From positions 2,173,001-2,237,000 of the forward strand of contig CP021371.1 in the NCBI GenBank assembly GCA_002600635.1: a stretch of 64,000 nt of DNA. Reading direction: 5' to 3'. The notes under the pieces are model-generated. The model was not told the origin of the DNA. It saw nothing but the letters and a program-made list of their open reading frames with translations, and searched no databases. Within the stretch, counting starts at the first letter, position 1; each line of letters begins with the position of its first letter. Position numbers and translations under genes: made by a program. Shown one piece after another: positions 37,198-48,817 of this stretch. The DNA comes from Rhizobium sp. ACO-34A. GTDB lineage: Bacteria > Pseudomonadota > Alphaproteobacteria > Rhizobiales > Rhizobiaceae.

Positions 37198-39717
37198 TTG
37201 GGGCAGGTCGCCGAGCAGGAATCCGTAAATGAGCAGGCTCACGGCCGGCTCGCCCAACCGCTGATGGTTGTAGAAGAAAACTATCCTCTTGCCCTTCCGC
37301 CAAGACCGACACGCAATGCTGCCCTGCAACTGGCGGAGGGCTCGGCGAGGGTTTTACGGGCAGGGAAGGCGGCTTTGGCGCGTGAGGAGGCCCATGGCCA
37401 CCTCTTCCATTTCGTCCCTGTCTTTCTCGGAGCGGGTGCCGTTACATGGTTCAGCATGGCCGAGCCACCAGGCGCCATCGCCCTTTTCATTATGTTTGGC
37501 CTTCTTGCGACGGTCGCGTGGCTCGTGCGCTACGGTCCGCTGTTTGTGGCCTTTGGCGCGTTTGCAACTACGCTTTTTGTCGCGGGGATGATGCTTGCCA
37601 ATGCGGAGGCATGGCGGGAGGGGACGATCATTCTGGATACGCCGGTCACCACCGTCGTCTCCGGCATCGTCGAGCGGCGAGAAGCGGGAGCAAGGGGCGA
37701 ATGGCGATATGTGCTAAGGGTGACGGCGACCAGCGACCCACGGATCCGCCGGCCACCCGAGCGCGTGTCGCTTCTTGCACGCGGCAAACACGAGCCTGCG
37801 CCGATCGGCGGATATCTCTCCGGCCGGGCGCGTCTCTCCCCGCCATCCGGTCCCGCATTGCCGGGGCTCAATGACTTCGCCTTTGCAAGTTATTTCGATG
37901 GCGTCGGCGCCGTCGGCTTTTTCCTCGGGCCACCGCAATCGCGGTCGAGGCCTGACGAAGGAGGAACCGAGACATGGTGGCTGCGGTTCGACCGGGCGCT
38001 ATTTTCGCTCCGGGACGATATTTCGACGCGCATCCGATCCGTTATTCCGGGGGATCCCGGCGCATTCGCAGCATCCATCATCACTGGCGAGCGACGCTCC
38101 ATGTCCAAGGAGGCAACCGAGGCGCTACGGCTTTCGGGTCTGGCGCACATCACCGCCATTTCCGGCCTCAACATGGCGCTGGCCGCAGGTATCTTCTTCG
38201 TCGGCCTGCGAAAGTTGCTGAGTCTGCTGCCGGGGCTTGCCCACGCGGTTTCGATCAAGAAGCTTGCAGCCACCGGCGCGCTTGTCGGGGCTTTCACCTA
38301 CCTGCTCATCTCCGGATATCAGGTCTCTGCCGTGCGCGCCTTCCTCATGACGGCTATCATGCTTGTCGCGGTTCTGTTCGACCGGCCGGCGATCAGTCTG
38401 AGAAATCTCGCGCTTGCCGCGATCGTCATCGTCGCGGTGACGCCTTCGGCGATCATGGGGCCGAGCTTCCAGATGTCGTTTGCCGCGACAGCCGCGCTGA
38501 TTGCCGGTTATGCGGCGTGGCGGGACAGGCCCACGAGACGATGGATCCCTGAATTCGACTTCCCCGGAGCGACCGCGCTGCGCTGGAGTTGGGGCGTGAT
38601 TGCCGGCACCATCCTGACTTCGCTGATCGGCGGCCTGTCGACGGCGGTTTTCGCCATAGCACATTTTCATCGTCTCGCGCCGCATAGTCTCGAGGCCAAT
38701 CTTGCCGCCATGCCGTTGATTTCTCTGATCATCATGCCGGCTGGCCTGGTGGCGATGCTGCTGATGCCCTTCGGCCTCGACGCCCCGTTTCTCGTCGCAA
38801 TGGGCGCCGGCCTGGAATGGGTGCTGGTCATCGCGCGGGAGGTTTCCGCCTGGGGCGAGGGTGTCGGGTTTCTGCAGCCGCCGGCATGGTTTCTGCCCGT
38901 CGCGTCTCTCGGCCTGTTGTTCCTTACCTTGTTAAGCAGCATCTGGCGGCATGTCGGCAGCCTGTTGCTCGTCATCGCTGGCTCGGCGCTGTTCTCAGGC
39001 GCAACGGGTGTCGAACGCGCGGACGTGCTGGTTTCAGAGGATGGTCGGTTGGTCGGCCTGCTTAGGCCGCCCGCGACAGTCGCCACAAACCGCGCTCGCC
39101 CGCCATCCTTCATATACGATCAGTGGACTGCGGCCCTGCAATTGAAGACGCATATCGTTCCCGCTGAAATAGCCGCTCCCGCTCCGCAAAAGGCGGCTGA
39201 TGGCGGTCGGGTGCAGCGAACTCCGGCGGAAGTGGACGCCTCTGTCGAACGCATGCGTCAAGCGCTGGCCGATATCGAAACCGGCCGTTTCATCTGTGAG
39301 CCGAAGACATGGTGCATGGCAAGGTTGACCAACGGCTGGATCGTCGCAACGGTCGAAGACAGCGCGCTGGTAGGCAAGGCCTGCGATCTCGCCGATCTGG
39401 TGATTTCCGAACGGCGCACGAACTTTCCCGGTTGCCTATCCGGTGCCGTCCTGATGACTGTCGAAACGCTGAGAAGAAGCGGCGCAATCGAACTTCGCCT
39501 TGGCGACCGCGCAACCCGGCAGTTTGCTACCGAAACATCCTTCAGCGGTCCGCCGCGCCCCTGGGCGCAGCACCGCTATTACGATTGGCGCAGCGGCAAA
39601 TTTCACATGGAGTCAACACCATTGAAGCCTACCCAGAACAGTCCCGTCGTGACCAGCGGAGGTGTCCCCGTTTCAGAAATTCAGCCCGAAGCCACGATCA
39701 GTGATAACGGCGAATAA
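37198..39717 (+). CDS. comEC: ComEC/Rec2-family membrane protein
   Basis: An 839-residue polytopic membrane protein. An N-terminal DUF4131-like part is followed by the competence core ([20 protein letters not shown], then [18 protein letters not shown]), which forms the DNA-uptake channel in ComEC proteins, then further helices. The C-terminal ~200 residues do not show the metallo-beta-lactamase motif (HxHxDH) found in longer ComEC proteins, so this is the short type. A TTG start at 37198 has GGGGGAG 3 nt upstream; an ATG at 37264 is an alternative. It overlaps lexA tail to tail by 20 bp. Confidence 0.87.
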   Translation: MGQVAEQESVNEQAHGRLAQPLMVVEENYPLALPPRPTRNAALQLAEGSARVLRAGKAALAREEAHGHLFHFVPVFLGAGAVTWFSMAEPPGAIALFIMFGLLATVAWLVRYGPLFVAFGAFATTLFVAGMMLANAEAWREGTIILDTPVTTVVSGIVERREAGARGEWRYVLRVTATSDPRIRRPPERVSLLARGKHEPAPIGGYLSGRARLSPPSGPALPGLNDFAFASYFDGVGAVGFFLGPPQSRSRPDEGGTETWWLRFDRALFSLRDDISTRIRSVIPGDPGAFAASIITGERRSMSKEATEALRLSGLAHITAISGLNMALAAGIFFVGLRKLLSLLPGLAHAVSIKKLAATGALVGAFTYLLISGYQVSAVRAFLMTAIMLVAVLFDRPAISLRNLALAAIVIVAVTPSAIMGPSFQMSFAATAALIAGYAAWRDRPTRRWIPEFDFPGATALRWSWGVIAGTILTSLIGGLSTAVFAIAHFHRLAPHSLEANLAAMPLISLIIMPAGLVAMLLMPFGLDAPFLVAMGAGLEWVLVIAREVSAWGEGVGFLQPPAWFLPVASLGLLFLTLLSSIWRHVGSLLLVIAGSALFSGATGVERADVLVSEDGRLVGLLRPPATVATNRARPPSFIYDQWTAALQLKTHIVPAEIAAPAPQKAADGGRVQRTPAEVDASVERMRQALADIETGRFICEPKTWCMARLTNGWIVATVEDSALVGKACDLADLVISERRTNFPGCLSGAVLMTVETLRRSGAIELRLGDRATRQFATETSFSGPPRPWAQHRYYDWRSGKFHMESTPLKPTQNSPVVTSGGVPVSEIQPEATISDNGE

Positions 39718-40408
39718 GACCAACGAGTTTGCCCTGAACCTTCACGCGATCGGGTCCGAAGATGCGCGTCTCGTAGGCCGGATTGGCGGCTTCAAGCGCA
39801 ATCGATGCACCGCGCCGACGGAAACGCTTCAATGTTGCTTCTTCGTCATCGACCAGCGCGACGACGATGTCCCCGGGGCTCGCCGTCGACGTATTGCGGA
39901 TGATAACCGTATCGCCATCGAGAATGCCGGCGTCGATCATCGAATCGCCCTTGACCTCAAGCGCGTAATGTTCACCCGAACCCAGCATTTCAGCCGGAAC
40001 GGTAATGTCGTGCGTGTTGTTCTGGATCGCCGAGATCGGCACACCGGCGGCAATCCGGCCCATGACCGGAACGTTGACGGAATTGGTGTTTTCCGCAACC
40101 GGCTTGGGCGGGCTGACAGGCTGCGGCTTGCCGAGACTTCCCTCGATGACGCTTGGCGAGAAACCGCGACGCGGCTGGAGGCTCGGCGTATAGGCTTCCG
40201 GCAGCTTGATGACCTCAAGAGCGCGTGCACGGTTGGGCAGGCGACGAATGAAGCCACGCTCCTCCAATGCCGTAATCAGACGGTGGATGCCGGACTTGGA
40301 GGCAAGATCGAGTGCATCCTTCATCTCGTCGAATGATGGGGGCACACCCGATTCTTTCATCCGCTCGTGAATGAACAGAAGCAGTTCCTGTTGCTTGCGC
40401 GTCAGCAT
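39698..40408 (-). CDS. lexA: LexA repressor, SOS regulator
   Basis: A 236-residue transcription repressor and self-cleaving protease. N-terminal winged helix ([31 protein letters not shown]) binds DNA. After an extended linker comes the peptidase S24 domain, with the Ala-Gly cleavage site in MGRIAAGVP, Ser in [11 protein letters not shown] and Lys in EATLKRF. The ATG at 40408 matches the conserved N-terminus; the frame to 40504 is non-coding leader. An SOS box lies about 50-60 bp upstream, indicating autoregulation. Confidence 0.96.
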   Translation of the reverse strand: MLTRKQQELLLFIHERMKESGVPPSFDEMKDALDLASKSGIHRLITALEERGFIRRLPNRARALEVIKLPEAYTPSLQPRRGFSPSVIEGSLGKPQPVSPPKPVAENTNSVNVPVMGRIAAGVPISAIQNNTHDITVPAEMLGSGEHYALEVKGDSMIDAGILDGDTVIIRNTSTASPGDIVVALVDDEEATLKRFRRRGASIALEAANPAYETRIFGPDRVKVQGKLVGLIRRYH

Positions 40409-40456
40409 ATTGCGGTGCCCCGAGTGTGAAACAAATCCAGAACAGACACTATCTGT

Positions 40457-40471
40457 TCCATTTGTGTTCCG
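40457..40471 (-). promoter_or_regulatory. SOS box (LexA operator) of lexA
   Basis: On the plus strand GTTC-N7-GTTC (reverse GAAC-N7-GAAC), the LexA operator known for Rhizobiales. It sits between lexA and the divergent VOC gene, about 50 bp before the lexA ATG. A nearby GAAC/GTTC palindrome (40442-40460) overlaps it. Confidence 0.85.
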
Positions 40472-40623
40472 CAAGTGCCTAAATTTCCGTGAAGGACCGA
40501 TCAAAGATCGTCATTTTCCTTTCGTCGCCTGTCGAGGGGGCTGCCGGTCCTGCCTGCTTGCCAATCGGCAGCAAAAGGCTAAAACCTGCGCCCGTCACAA
40601 CGGCGAGCGAAAGGGCTCCGATT

Positions 40624-41517
40624 ATGTCCGATCATCAAGAGAGCCTGCGCGCGCTCGATCATGTCGTCTTGCCCGTCGCAGCGCTGGATGAAGCGCGTAC
40701 GCGGCTTGCAAGCCTGGGGTTCACCGTAGCTGCCGATGCCCGCCACCCATTCGGGACGGAAAACGCCTGCGTGTTCTTCTCCGATGACACTTATCTGGAG
40801 CCTCTGGCGGTTGCGAGCCGGGAGGAGTGCGAGGCGGCGGCCCGCGCTGGAAACGTATTCGTTGCGCGCGATCAGGCGTTTCGTTTTCGTCGGGGAGAAG
40901 GTGCTTCGGCGATTGTCGTCAAGAGCCTGGACGCGACCGCTGACCACGCAAGGTTCGGCGCTGCGGGGTTTTCGGCGGGCGACATGCTGTATTTCGAACG
41001 CCCGATGAAGCTGCCGGATGGCACTGAAACGACTGCAGGTTTCCGCCTGGCCTTTGCAAGCGATCTGCGCGCGCCCGATTTCTTCCTGTTTGCCTGCCAG
41101 CGGGTCAACGCTCTTCCTGCCAATCGGGGCAGTCTGGAGCGTCATGACAACGGCGTGCTCGGCATTTCCGCCGTGGTCCTGGGCGAGGAGAACCCCTCCG
41201 ATTTTCAGTACCTCCTTGAAACCGTGTTCGGTCAACGCGAAATAGAGGCGCATTCGTTCGGCATTAGCCTGCAGTCGGCCAATGTTCGCATCGAGGCGCT
41301 GACGTCTGCGGGGTTGAGTGGTTATTATGGCATTGCATCCAACCCGCACGGGCGGGGGCTGGATGCCGTAGCAGTCGTCTTCCGGGTCGGTGATATCGGC
41401 GTGACAGAGCGACTGCTCGCTGATAGGGGCATCGCATTCGCGCGCCATGGGGCGCGGCTCGTCGTGCCTCCGGCTGCGGGGCAGGGTGTTTCTTTTGTTT
41501 TCGAGGGTATCGCATGA
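40624..41517 (+). CDS. VOC-family (glyoxalase-like) protein
   Basis: A 297-residue protein with two betaalphabetabetabeta modules of the vicinal oxygen chelate superfamily. It begins [23 protein letters not shown], typical of Glyoxalase_3-like proteins, with a His for metal binding. The second module begins [21 protein letters not shown]. Metal ligands are only partly recognisable, so the reaction is unknown. The ATG at 40624 starts a clean family N-terminus. The stop overlaps the kdsA start by 4 nt (ATGA), so the two are coupled. Divergent from lexA. Confidence 0.85.
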   Translation: MSDHQESLRALDHVVLPVAALDEARTRLASLGFTVAADARHPFGTENACVFFSDDTYLEPLAVASREECEAAARAGNVFVARDQAFRFRRGEGASAIVVKSLDATADHARFGAAGFSAGDMLYFERPMKLPDGTETTAGFRLAFASDLRAPDFFLFACQRVNALPANRGSLERHDNGVLGISAVVLGEENPSDFQYLLETVFGQREIEAHSFGISLQSANVRIEALTSAGLSGYYGIASNPHGRGLDAVAVVFRVGDIGVTERLLADRGIAFARHGARLVVPPAAGQGVSFVFEGIA

Positions 41518-42362
41518 GCAATTCCACCAATTCCGAAGTTTTCGTGGGCGAGGGCGAGAACCGTGTGCTTTTCTCCAATAGCGCCCGCTTCGCCCTGATC
41601 GCCGGTCCCTGCCAGATGGAGAGCCGCGATCATGCCTTCATGATCGCTGGCGTCCTCAAGGAGCTTTGCGACCGCCTCGGCCTTGGCCTCGTCTACAAGT
41701 CGTCCTTCGACAAGGCGAACCGCACCTCCCTGTCGGGCAAGCGCGGCATCGGCCTTGAAAAGGCGCTTGAGGTCTTTGCCGACCTGAAGAAGGAATACGG
41801 CTTCCCCGTCATCACCGATATTCACACGGAAGAGCAGTGCGCGGCGGTGGCACCCGTGGTCGACATGTTGCAGATCCCGGCGTTCCTTTGCCGCCAGACG
41901 GACCTGCTGGTCGCTGCTGCAAAAACCGGTCGCGTCATCAACGTCAAGAAGGGGCAATTCCTTGCTCCCTGGGACATGAAGAATGTCCTTAACAAGATAA
42001 CCACCAGCGGAAATCCTAATGTTCTGCTGTGCGAGCGCGGCGCTTCCTTCGGCTACAACACGCTGGTTTCCGACATGCGGTCGCTGCCGATCATGGCAGA
42101 AACCGGGGCGCCCGTGGTCTTTGACGCCACCCATTCCGTGCAGCAGCCGGGCGGGCAGGGCGGTTCGACCGGCGGCGACCGCCGTTTCGTCGAGACCTTG
42201 GCGCGCGCTGCAATCGCCGTCGGCATCGCCGGGCTCTTCGTCGAGACTCACGAGGATCCGGATAATGCTCCGTCCGACGGACCGAACATGGTCCGGCTGG
42301 ACGACATGCCGAGGCTTCTGGAGAAGCTCCTCGCGTTCGACGCGATCGCCAAGAGCAACTGA
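41514..42362 (+). CDS. kdsA: 2-dehydro-3-deoxyphosphooctonate aldolase (KDO-8-P synthase)
   Basis: A 282-residue TIM-barrel enzyme joining phosphoenolpyruvate and arabinose 5-phosphate to make KDO 8-phosphate for lipopolysaccharide. Signatures: [39 protein letters not shown] and [13 protein letters not shown]. Cys in AGPC and the [14 protein letters not shown] loop are as in the family. It overlaps the VOC gene by 4 nt. A terminator follows before eno. Confidence 0.96.
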   Translation: MSNSTNSEVFVGEGENRVLFSNSARFALIAGPCQMESRDHAFMIAGVLKELCDRLGLGLVYKSSFDKANRTSLSGKRGIGLEKALEVFADLKKEYGFPVITDIHTEEQCAAVAPVVDMLQIPAFLCRQTDLLVAAAKTGRVINVKKGQFLAPWDMKNVLNKITTSGNPNVLLCERGASFGYNTLVSDMRSLPIMAETGAPVVFDATHSVQQPGGQGGSTGGDRRFVETLARAAIAVGIAGLFVETHEDPDNAPSDGPNMVRLDDMPRLLEKLLAFDAIAKSN

Positions 42363-42387
42363 CGCTCTTCCATCGACCAGATGATGA

Positions 42388-43845
<1,458 letters not shown>

Positions 43846-43868
43846 TTTTTCCGATTGCGGCATTTTCG

Positions 43869-43900
43869 GCCCGCGCCCTGAAAAGGGGCGCGGGCTTTTT
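43869..43900 (+). terminator. Intrinsic terminator after eno
   Basis: A perfect 10-bp stem GCCCGCGCCC/GGGCGCGGGC (43869-43878 with 43886-43895), a 7-nt loop and TTTTT. Confidence 0.92.
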
Positions 43901-43986
43901 CGTTTGCCGACGCTCTCGGTCAACGAACGGTTAAGCTCTGAACGCTAATCTGAATGAACTGTTTTGCGTTTCAGGACATCGTGCAT

Positions 43987-44304
43987 ATGTGGACCAGGCA
44001 TCACAAAAAAAGAAAATTCGGACGCCTCGTTCTTCCCGCTGTCACTGTCGCCTTTCTTTCCTACTTCGGCTATCATTCCGTGCATGGCGATTTCGGTCTG
44101 CGTGCGGCGCAGGAATTCGAGCGCCAGCGTGTGGTTCGCAGCGGTGAGCTTGCGCACCTCGTGGCTCAGCGCAAGCAGCTTGAGCGACAGGTCGAGCTGA
44201 TGAGCGACGGCTCGCTGGAGCGTGACATGATCGATGAGAAGGCGCGTTACCAGCTGAACATGTCCAGGCCCGACGAAATCGTCATTTTTAACAAGGCCTT
44301 GTAA
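43987..44304 (+). CDS. ftsB: Septum formation initiator FtsB/DivIC-family protein
   Basis: A 105-residue small membrane protein. A basic N-terminus (MWTRHHKKRKFGR) and one membrane helix (LVLPAVTVAFLSYFGY) are followed by a periplasmic coiled coil (LAHLVAQRKQLERQVELM) and a conserved tail ending DEKARYQLNMSRPDEIVIFN. This fits FtsB, which links FtsL and FtsQ in the divisome. The ATG at 43987 matches the rhizobial N-terminus; GTG at 43981 with AGGA 5 nt ahead is a possible alternative. An AT-rich hairpin (AATTAACC/GGTTAATT, 44303-44325) overlaps its stop. Confidence 0.88.
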   Translation: MWTRHHKKRKFGRLVLPAVTVAFLSYFGYHSVHGDFGLRAAQEFERQRVVRSGELAHLVAQRKQLERQVELMSDGSLERDMIDEKARYQLNMSRPDEIVIFNKAL

Positions 44305-44383
44305 TTAACCGAAATCAGGTTAATTGAAGATTTCATAAAAAATTCATGTACTTACATAGAATGTGAGACATGCAATTCTAGCA

Positions 44384-44412
44384 TTGCGGTTGAGCTCTTT
44401 CTTGCTTATTCT
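44384..44412 (+). promoter_or_regulatory. Putative promoter of the pdh operon
   Basis: TTGCGG (44384-44389) and TATTCT (44407-44412) with a 17-nt spacer lie about 40 bp before the pdhA start. The match to the -35 box is imperfect. Confidence 0.4.
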
Positions 44413-44452
44413 GCGGCCAACCAAATTCGACCATAACGCACGGGAGGGATGA

Positions 44453-45499
44453 ATGGCGCCGCGCAAATCCGCGACTGCTACCAGCCGCAAAACTACGGCC
44501 AAGCCTGCGAAGAAGGATTTCACCGAAGGAGCGATCAGCGAATTCGACCGCGATACGGAGCTTAAGGCCTATCGCGAAATGCTTCTTATCCGCCGCTTCG
44601 AGGAAAAGGCCGGCCAGCTTTACGGCATGGGCTTCATTGGCGGTTTCTGTCACCTTTATATCGGCCAGGAAGCTGTCGTCGTCGGCATGCAGATGGCGCT
44701 GAAGGATGGCGATCAGGTCATCACCGGTTATCGCGATCACGGCCACATGCTGGCCTGCGGCATGAGCGCCCGTGGTGTCATGGCCGAGCTGACCGGTCGT
44801 CGCGGCGGCTTGTCGAAAGGCAAGGGCGGCTCGATGCACATGTTCTCCAAGGAGAAGAACTTCTACGGCGGTCATGGCATCGTCGGTGCCCAGGTATCGC
44901 TCGGTACCGGTCTGGCCTTCGCCAATCACTACCGCGACAACGGTCAGGTTTCCGTGGCGTATTTCGGCGACGGTGCCGCCAACCAGGGCCAGGTTTACGA
45001 AAGCTTCAATATGGCTGAGCTTTGGAAGCTGCCGGTCATCTACGTGATCGAGAACAACCGCTACGCCATGGGTACAGCCGTCTCGCGCGCTTCCGCTCAG
45101 ACGAACTTCTCGCAGCGCGGCGTCTCCTTCAATATCCCCGGCATTCAGGTCGACGGCATGGATGTCCGCGCGGTTCGCGCCGCCGGCGAGCAGGCTGCCG
45201 AATATTGCCGCACCGGCAAGGGTCCGGTCATCCTCGAAATGATGACCTACCGCTATCGTGGTCACTCCATGTCCGACCCGGCGAAGTACCGCTCCAAGGA
45301 TGAAGTGCAGAAGATGCGTTCCGAGCACGATCCGATCGAGCAGGTTCGCAACCGCCTGCTGGAAAAGGGCTGGGCCAGCGAAGAAGAGCTGAAGCAGATC
45401 GACAAGGACGTCCGCGACATCGTTGCCGACAGCGCCGATTTCGCCCAGGCCGACCCGGAGCCGGATGCATCCGAGCTCTACACCGATATCCTGTTGTAA
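44453..45499 (+). CDS. pdhA: Pyruvate dehydrogenase E1 component, alpha subunit
   Basis: A 348-residue subunit of the alpha2beta2 E1 decarboxylase. Thiamin diphosphate motif: [18 protein letters not shown]...VIYVIENN. Other blocks: [39 protein letters not shown] and the phosphorylation-loop-like [12 protein letters not shown]. The basic N-terminal tail is typical of rhizobial PdhA. The ATG has GGGAGGGATGA immediately upstream. pdhB starts 19 nt after the stop. Confidence 0.97.
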   Translation: MAPRKSATATSRKTTAKPAKKDFTEGAISEFDRDTELKAYREMLLIRRFEEKAGQLYGMGFIGGFCHLYIGQEAVVVGMQMALKDGDQVITGYRDHGHMLACGMSARGVMAELTGRRGGLSKGKGGSMHMFSKEKNFYGGHGIVGAQVSLGTGLAFANHYRDNGQVSVAYFGDGAANQGQVYESFNMAELWKLPVIYVIENNRYAMGTAVSRASAQTNFSQRGVSFNIPGIQVDGMDVRAVRAAGEQAAEYCRTGKGPVILEMMTYRYRGHSMSDPAKYRSKDEVQKMRSEHDPIEQVRNRLLEKGWASEEELKQIDKDVRDIVADSADFAQADPEPDASELYTDILL

Positions 45500-45518
45500 G
45501 TTGGGAGAGGGTAAGCCC

Positions 45519-46910
45519 ATGCCAATCGATATTCTCATGCCTGCCCTTTCTCCGACCATGGAAGAGGGTACCCTCTCCAAGTGGGTCAAGAAGGAAGGCG
45601 ATTCCGTGAAGTCCGGCGACGTGATCGCCGAAATCGAAACCGACAAGGCCACCATGGAAGTGGAAGCCGTTGATGAAGGCGTGCTCGGCAAGCTTCTGGT
45701 TGCTGCCGGCACCGAAAACGTCAAGGTCAACACGCCGATCGCAGTGCTGTTGCAGGATGGCGAAACCGCCGCCGACATCGGAACCGAAAAGCCTGCCGCT
45801 CTGCCGAAGGCCGATGCTGCCCCGGCTCCTGCCGCTGTCGAAGCCGAAAAGCCGGCTGCTTCCGCACCCGTTCCGGCTGCACCCGTCGCCACCGTCGCCG
45901 CGGATCCGGATATCCCGGCCGGCACCGAAATGGTGACCATGACCGTTCGCGAAGCGCTTCGCGAAGCCATGGCCGAGGAAATGCGCTCCAATCCCGACGT
46001 CTTCATCATGGGTGAGGAAGTCGCCGAGTATCAGGGTGCCTACAAGATCACGCAAGGGTTGCTGCAGGAATTCGGCCCGAAGCGCGTGGTCGACACTCCG
46101 ATCACCGAACACGGCTTTGCCGGCGTTGGCGTCGGTGCGGCCATGGCAGGCCTTCGCCCGATCGTCGAGTTCATGACCTTCAACTTCGCCATGCAGGCGA
46201 TCGACCAGATCATCAACTCCGCGGCCAAGACGCTCTACATGTCCGGCGGCCAGATGGGCGCTCCGATCGTATTCCGCGGCCCAAACGGCGCGGCCGCCCG
46301 CGTCGCGGCCCAGCACAGCCAGGACTACGCATCCTGGTACAGCCATATTCCGGGCCTTAAGGTCATCCAGCCCTACACGGCTGCCGATGCCAAGGGTCTG
46401 CTGAAGGCTGCCATCCGCGATCCGAACCCGGTGATCTTCCTCGAAAACGAAATCCTGTACGGTCATTCCTTTGAAGTGCCGAAGCTCGATGATTTCGTCC
46501 TGCCGATCGGCAAGGCACGCATCCACAAGGCCGGCACCGACGTCACGGTCGTATCCTGGGGCATCGGCATGACCTATGCCACCAAGGCCGTCGAGGAACT
46601 GTCCAAGGAAGGCATCGACGTCGAACTGATCGACCTTCGCACCATCCGTCCGATGGACATCCCGACCGTGGTCGAATCGGTCAGGAAGACCGGTCGTCTC
46701 GTCACCGTCGAGGAAGGTTATCCGCAGTCGTCTGTCGGCACCGAAATCGCCACCCGCGTCATGCAGCAGGCCTTCGATTACCTCGATGCGCCGATCCTGA
46801 CGATTGCCGGCAAGGACGTTCCGATGCCTTACGCGGCAAACCTCGAAAAGCTGGCGCTGCCGAACGTCGGCGAAGTCGTCCAGGCGGTGAAAACCGTCTG
46901 CTACAAGTAA
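45519..46910 (+). CDS. pdhB: Pyruvate dehydrogenase E1 component, beta subunit with N-terminal lipoyl domain
   Basis: A 463-residue protein. Residues 1-80 form a complete lipoyl domain with the acceptor Lys in [12 protein letters not shown], followed by an Ala/Pro-rich linker (about 85-135). The transketolase-type E1-beta follows from about 138 ([47 protein letters not shown]). E1-beta with its own lipoyl domain is known from alphaproteobacteria such as Zymomonas and Sinorhizobium. The lipoyl sequence is nearly the same as that of pdhC. 15 bp to pdhC. Confidence 0.97.
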   Translation: MPIDILMPALSPTMEEGTLSKWVKKEGDSVKSGDVIAEIETDKATMEVEAVDEGVLGKLLVAAGTENVKVNTPIAVLLQDGETAADIGTEKPAALPKADAAPAPAAVEAEKPAASAPVPAAPVATVAADPDIPAGTEMVTMTVREALREAMAEEMRSNPDVFIMGEEVAEYQGAYKITQGLLQEFGPKRVVDTPITEHGFAGVGVGAAMAGLRPIVEFMTFNFAMQAIDQIINSAAKTLYMSGGQMGAPIVFRGPNGAAARVAAQHSQDYASWYSHIPGLKVIQPYTAADAKGLLKAAIRDPNPVIFLENEILYGHSFEVPKLDDFVLPIGKARIHKAGTDVTVVSWGIGMTYATKAVEELSKEGIDVELIDLRTIRPMDIPTVVESVRKTGRLVTVEEGYPQSSVGTEIATRVMQQAFDYLDAPILTIAGKDVPMPYAANLEKLALPNVGEVVQAVKTVCYK

Positions 46911-46925
46911 CGGGAGGGTAGTAAC

Positions 46926-48284
46926 ATGCCGATCAATATCACGATGCCGGCACTCTCCCCGACCATGGAAGAGGGCAACCTTGCCAAGTGGCTCGTCAAG
47001 GAAGGCGACCAGATCAAGTCGGGCGATGTCATTGCCGAGATCGAGACCGACAAGGCGACCATGGAAGTGGAAGCTGTCGACGAGGGGACTCTTGCGAAGA
47101 TCGTCGTGCCGGCTGGAACCGAAGGCGTCAAGGTCAACACCCTGATTGCCGTTCTCGCCGCTGAAGGCGAGGACGTTCAGGCCGCCGCCGCAGGCAGCGC
47201 TTCCGCTGCACCGGCGGCTGCGAAGACTGAGACCGCGCCCGCTGCTGCCCAGCCTGCTCCGGTTGCCGCAGCGCCCGTCGTTGCCACGGCTCCGGCGGCG
47301 GCTGCACCGCCAAAGTCGGATGGCAATCGTGTCTTCGCTTCGCCGCTGGCGCGTCGTCTGGCCAAGGAAGCCGGTCTCGATCTTTCCGCCGTCTCCGGTA
47401 GCGGCCCGCATGGCCGCGTCGTCAAGAGCGATATCGAAAAGGCTGTTGCTTCCGGCGGTGCTAAGGCTGCTCCGGCATCAGCTGCAGCTACAGCTGCATC
47501 CGCCGCCGCGCCGGCTCCGACCCTTGCCAAGGGTGCGGGCGACGACGCCGTTCTCAAGCTGTTCGAGCAGGGTTCATACGAGGTCCTGCCGCACGATGGC
47601 ATGCGCAAGACGATCGCTTCGCGCCTGCTGGAATCGCACCAGACCGTTCCGTCCTACTTCGTCTCGATGGATTGCGAAATCGACGCTCTGCTGAGCCTGC
47701 GCGCCGACATCAACAAGTCCGCCCCGACGGTGAAGACGGAGAAGGGCGAAGTCCCGACCTTCAAGCTGTCGGTCAACGACTTCATCATCAAGGCGATGGC
47801 ACTCGCGCTCCGCGACGTTCCGGCGGCAAACGCCTCCTGGACTTCCACGGCACGCCTCCTGCACAAGCATTCGGATGTCGGCGTGGCGGTTGCCATTCCG
47901 GACGGCCTCATCACGCCGATCATCCGCAAGGCCGAGCAGAAGACGCTGTCCGTCATCTCCAATGAGATGAAGGATCTGGCCAAGCGCGCCCGTGACAAGA
48001 AGCTGAAGCCGGACGAATACCAGGGCGGCACCACCGCGGTGTCCAACCTCGGCATGTTCGGCGTGTCGAACTTCACCTCGATCATCAATCCTCCGCATGC
48101 TTCGATCGTCTCGATCGGCGCTGGCATTGAAAAGCCGGTGGTAAGGAACGGCGAGATCAAGATCGGCACGGTCATGACCGCGACCTTCGCCTTCGACCAC
48201 CGCGTCATCGATGGAGCGCTCGGCGCCGAACTCGCTTCGGCCTTCAAGCGCTATATCGAAAGCCCGATGGGCATGCTGGTCTGA
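46926..48284 (+). CDS. pdhC: Dihydrolipoamide acetyltransferase (E2) of pyruvate dehydrogenase
   Basis: A 452-residue core subunit that passes acetyl groups to CoA. One lipoyl domain (1-80, Lys in [12 protein letters not shown]), Ala/Pro linker, peripheral subunit-binding domain ([20 protein letters not shown] through [13 protein letters not shown]), second linker, then the catalytic domain (about 215-452) with the active-site His in [15 protein letters not shown]. The paired lipoyl domains on PdhB and PdhC give the complex two swinging arms. The ATG is preceded by GGGAGGGTAGTAAC. Confidence 0.97.
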   Translation: MPINITMPALSPTMEEGNLAKWLVKEGDQIKSGDVIAEIETDKATMEVEAVDEGTLAKIVVPAGTEGVKVNTLIAVLAAEGEDVQAAAAGSASAAPAAAKTETAPAAAQPAPVAAAPVVATAPAAAAPPKSDGNRVFASPLARRLAKEAGLDLSAVSGSGPHGRVVKSDIEKAVASGGAKAAPASAAATAASAAAPAPTLAKGAGDDAVLKLFEQGSYEVLPHDGMRKTIASRLLESHQTVPSYFVSMDCEIDALLSLRADINKSAPTVKTEKGEVPTFKLSVNDFIIKAMALALRDVPAANASWTSTARLLHKHSDVGVAVAIPDGLITPIIRKAEQKTLSVISNEMKDLAKRARDKKLKPDEYQGGTTAVSNLGMFGVSNFTSIINPPHASIVSIGAGIEKPVVRNGEIKIGTVMTATFAFDHRVIDGALGAELASAFKRYIESPMGMLV

Positions 48285-48300
48285 CCGGAGCGTCATTGCG

Positions 48301-48813
48301 ATGGCTTTCGGGGCGCAGCGCGAGACAAATAGGACAGGGCTGCCGCGGCGTTTCTTCGCCGCGACAGTTCTGGCTTTCCTGCCTGTCCTTTTGTCAGTTC
48401 CCGCTGATGCCGAGGATTTGAATGCAGCAGTTTCCGCGCGTCTGGAGACGCTGACGGGGAAGACGATCCTTTTTCGCAATGATACGGATCGTATTCCGCA
48501 GGTCGAAGTGTTGCGCGCCGACGGGGCTGGAATGGTTTGGTCGGCCTACTTTAACGACAAGGTGGTTCCTGTCCGGTGGACAGCCGGTAACGGTCAGGAT
48601 GGCAAAGGCGTGCTTTGCCTTTCGTTCAAGCGTGAGGATGTTGGACTGCCGCGGGATTTGCACCTGTGCGACAGCCTTGATGTGATCGCCCAAAACATTC
48701 GCGACGTCAGGGATGGTGATGATTATGACCTCATGGGTTCCGAACGTATGAAGGCTCCATTGCCGAATGACGTTTCGAGCCTGGATGATGTCGACCGGAT
48801 TCTGGGGCGGTGA
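48301..48813 (+). CDS. Exported hypothetical protein in the pdh cluster
   Basis: A 170-residue protein with a signal peptide (FFAATVLAFLPVLLSVPADA), so likely periplasmic. The mature part has two conserved-looking cysteines (VLCLSF, HLCDSL) and ends MKAPLPNDVSSLDDVDRILGR. It starts 16 nt after pdhC and ends 4 nt before the SGNH gene, so it is part of the operon. I do not recognise a domain; the envelope location is odd among cytoplasmic pyruvate dehydrogenase genes. Confidence 0.7.
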   Translation: MAFGAQRETNRTGLPRRFFAATVLAFLPVLLSVPADAEDLNAAVSARLETLTGKTILFRNDTDRIPQVEVLRADGAGMVWSAYFNDKVVPVRWTAGNGQDGKGVLCLSFKREDVGLPRDLHLCDSLDVIAQNIRDVRDGDDYDLMGSERMKAPLPNDVSSLDDVDRILGR

Positions 48814-48817
48814 GATC

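Noticed and set aside
45228..47411. A 727-codon open frame on the minus strand across pdhA-pdhB-pdhC
   Set aside because: It crosses three well-identified genes; its composition (Arg/His/Gly-rich) is that of an antisense frame.
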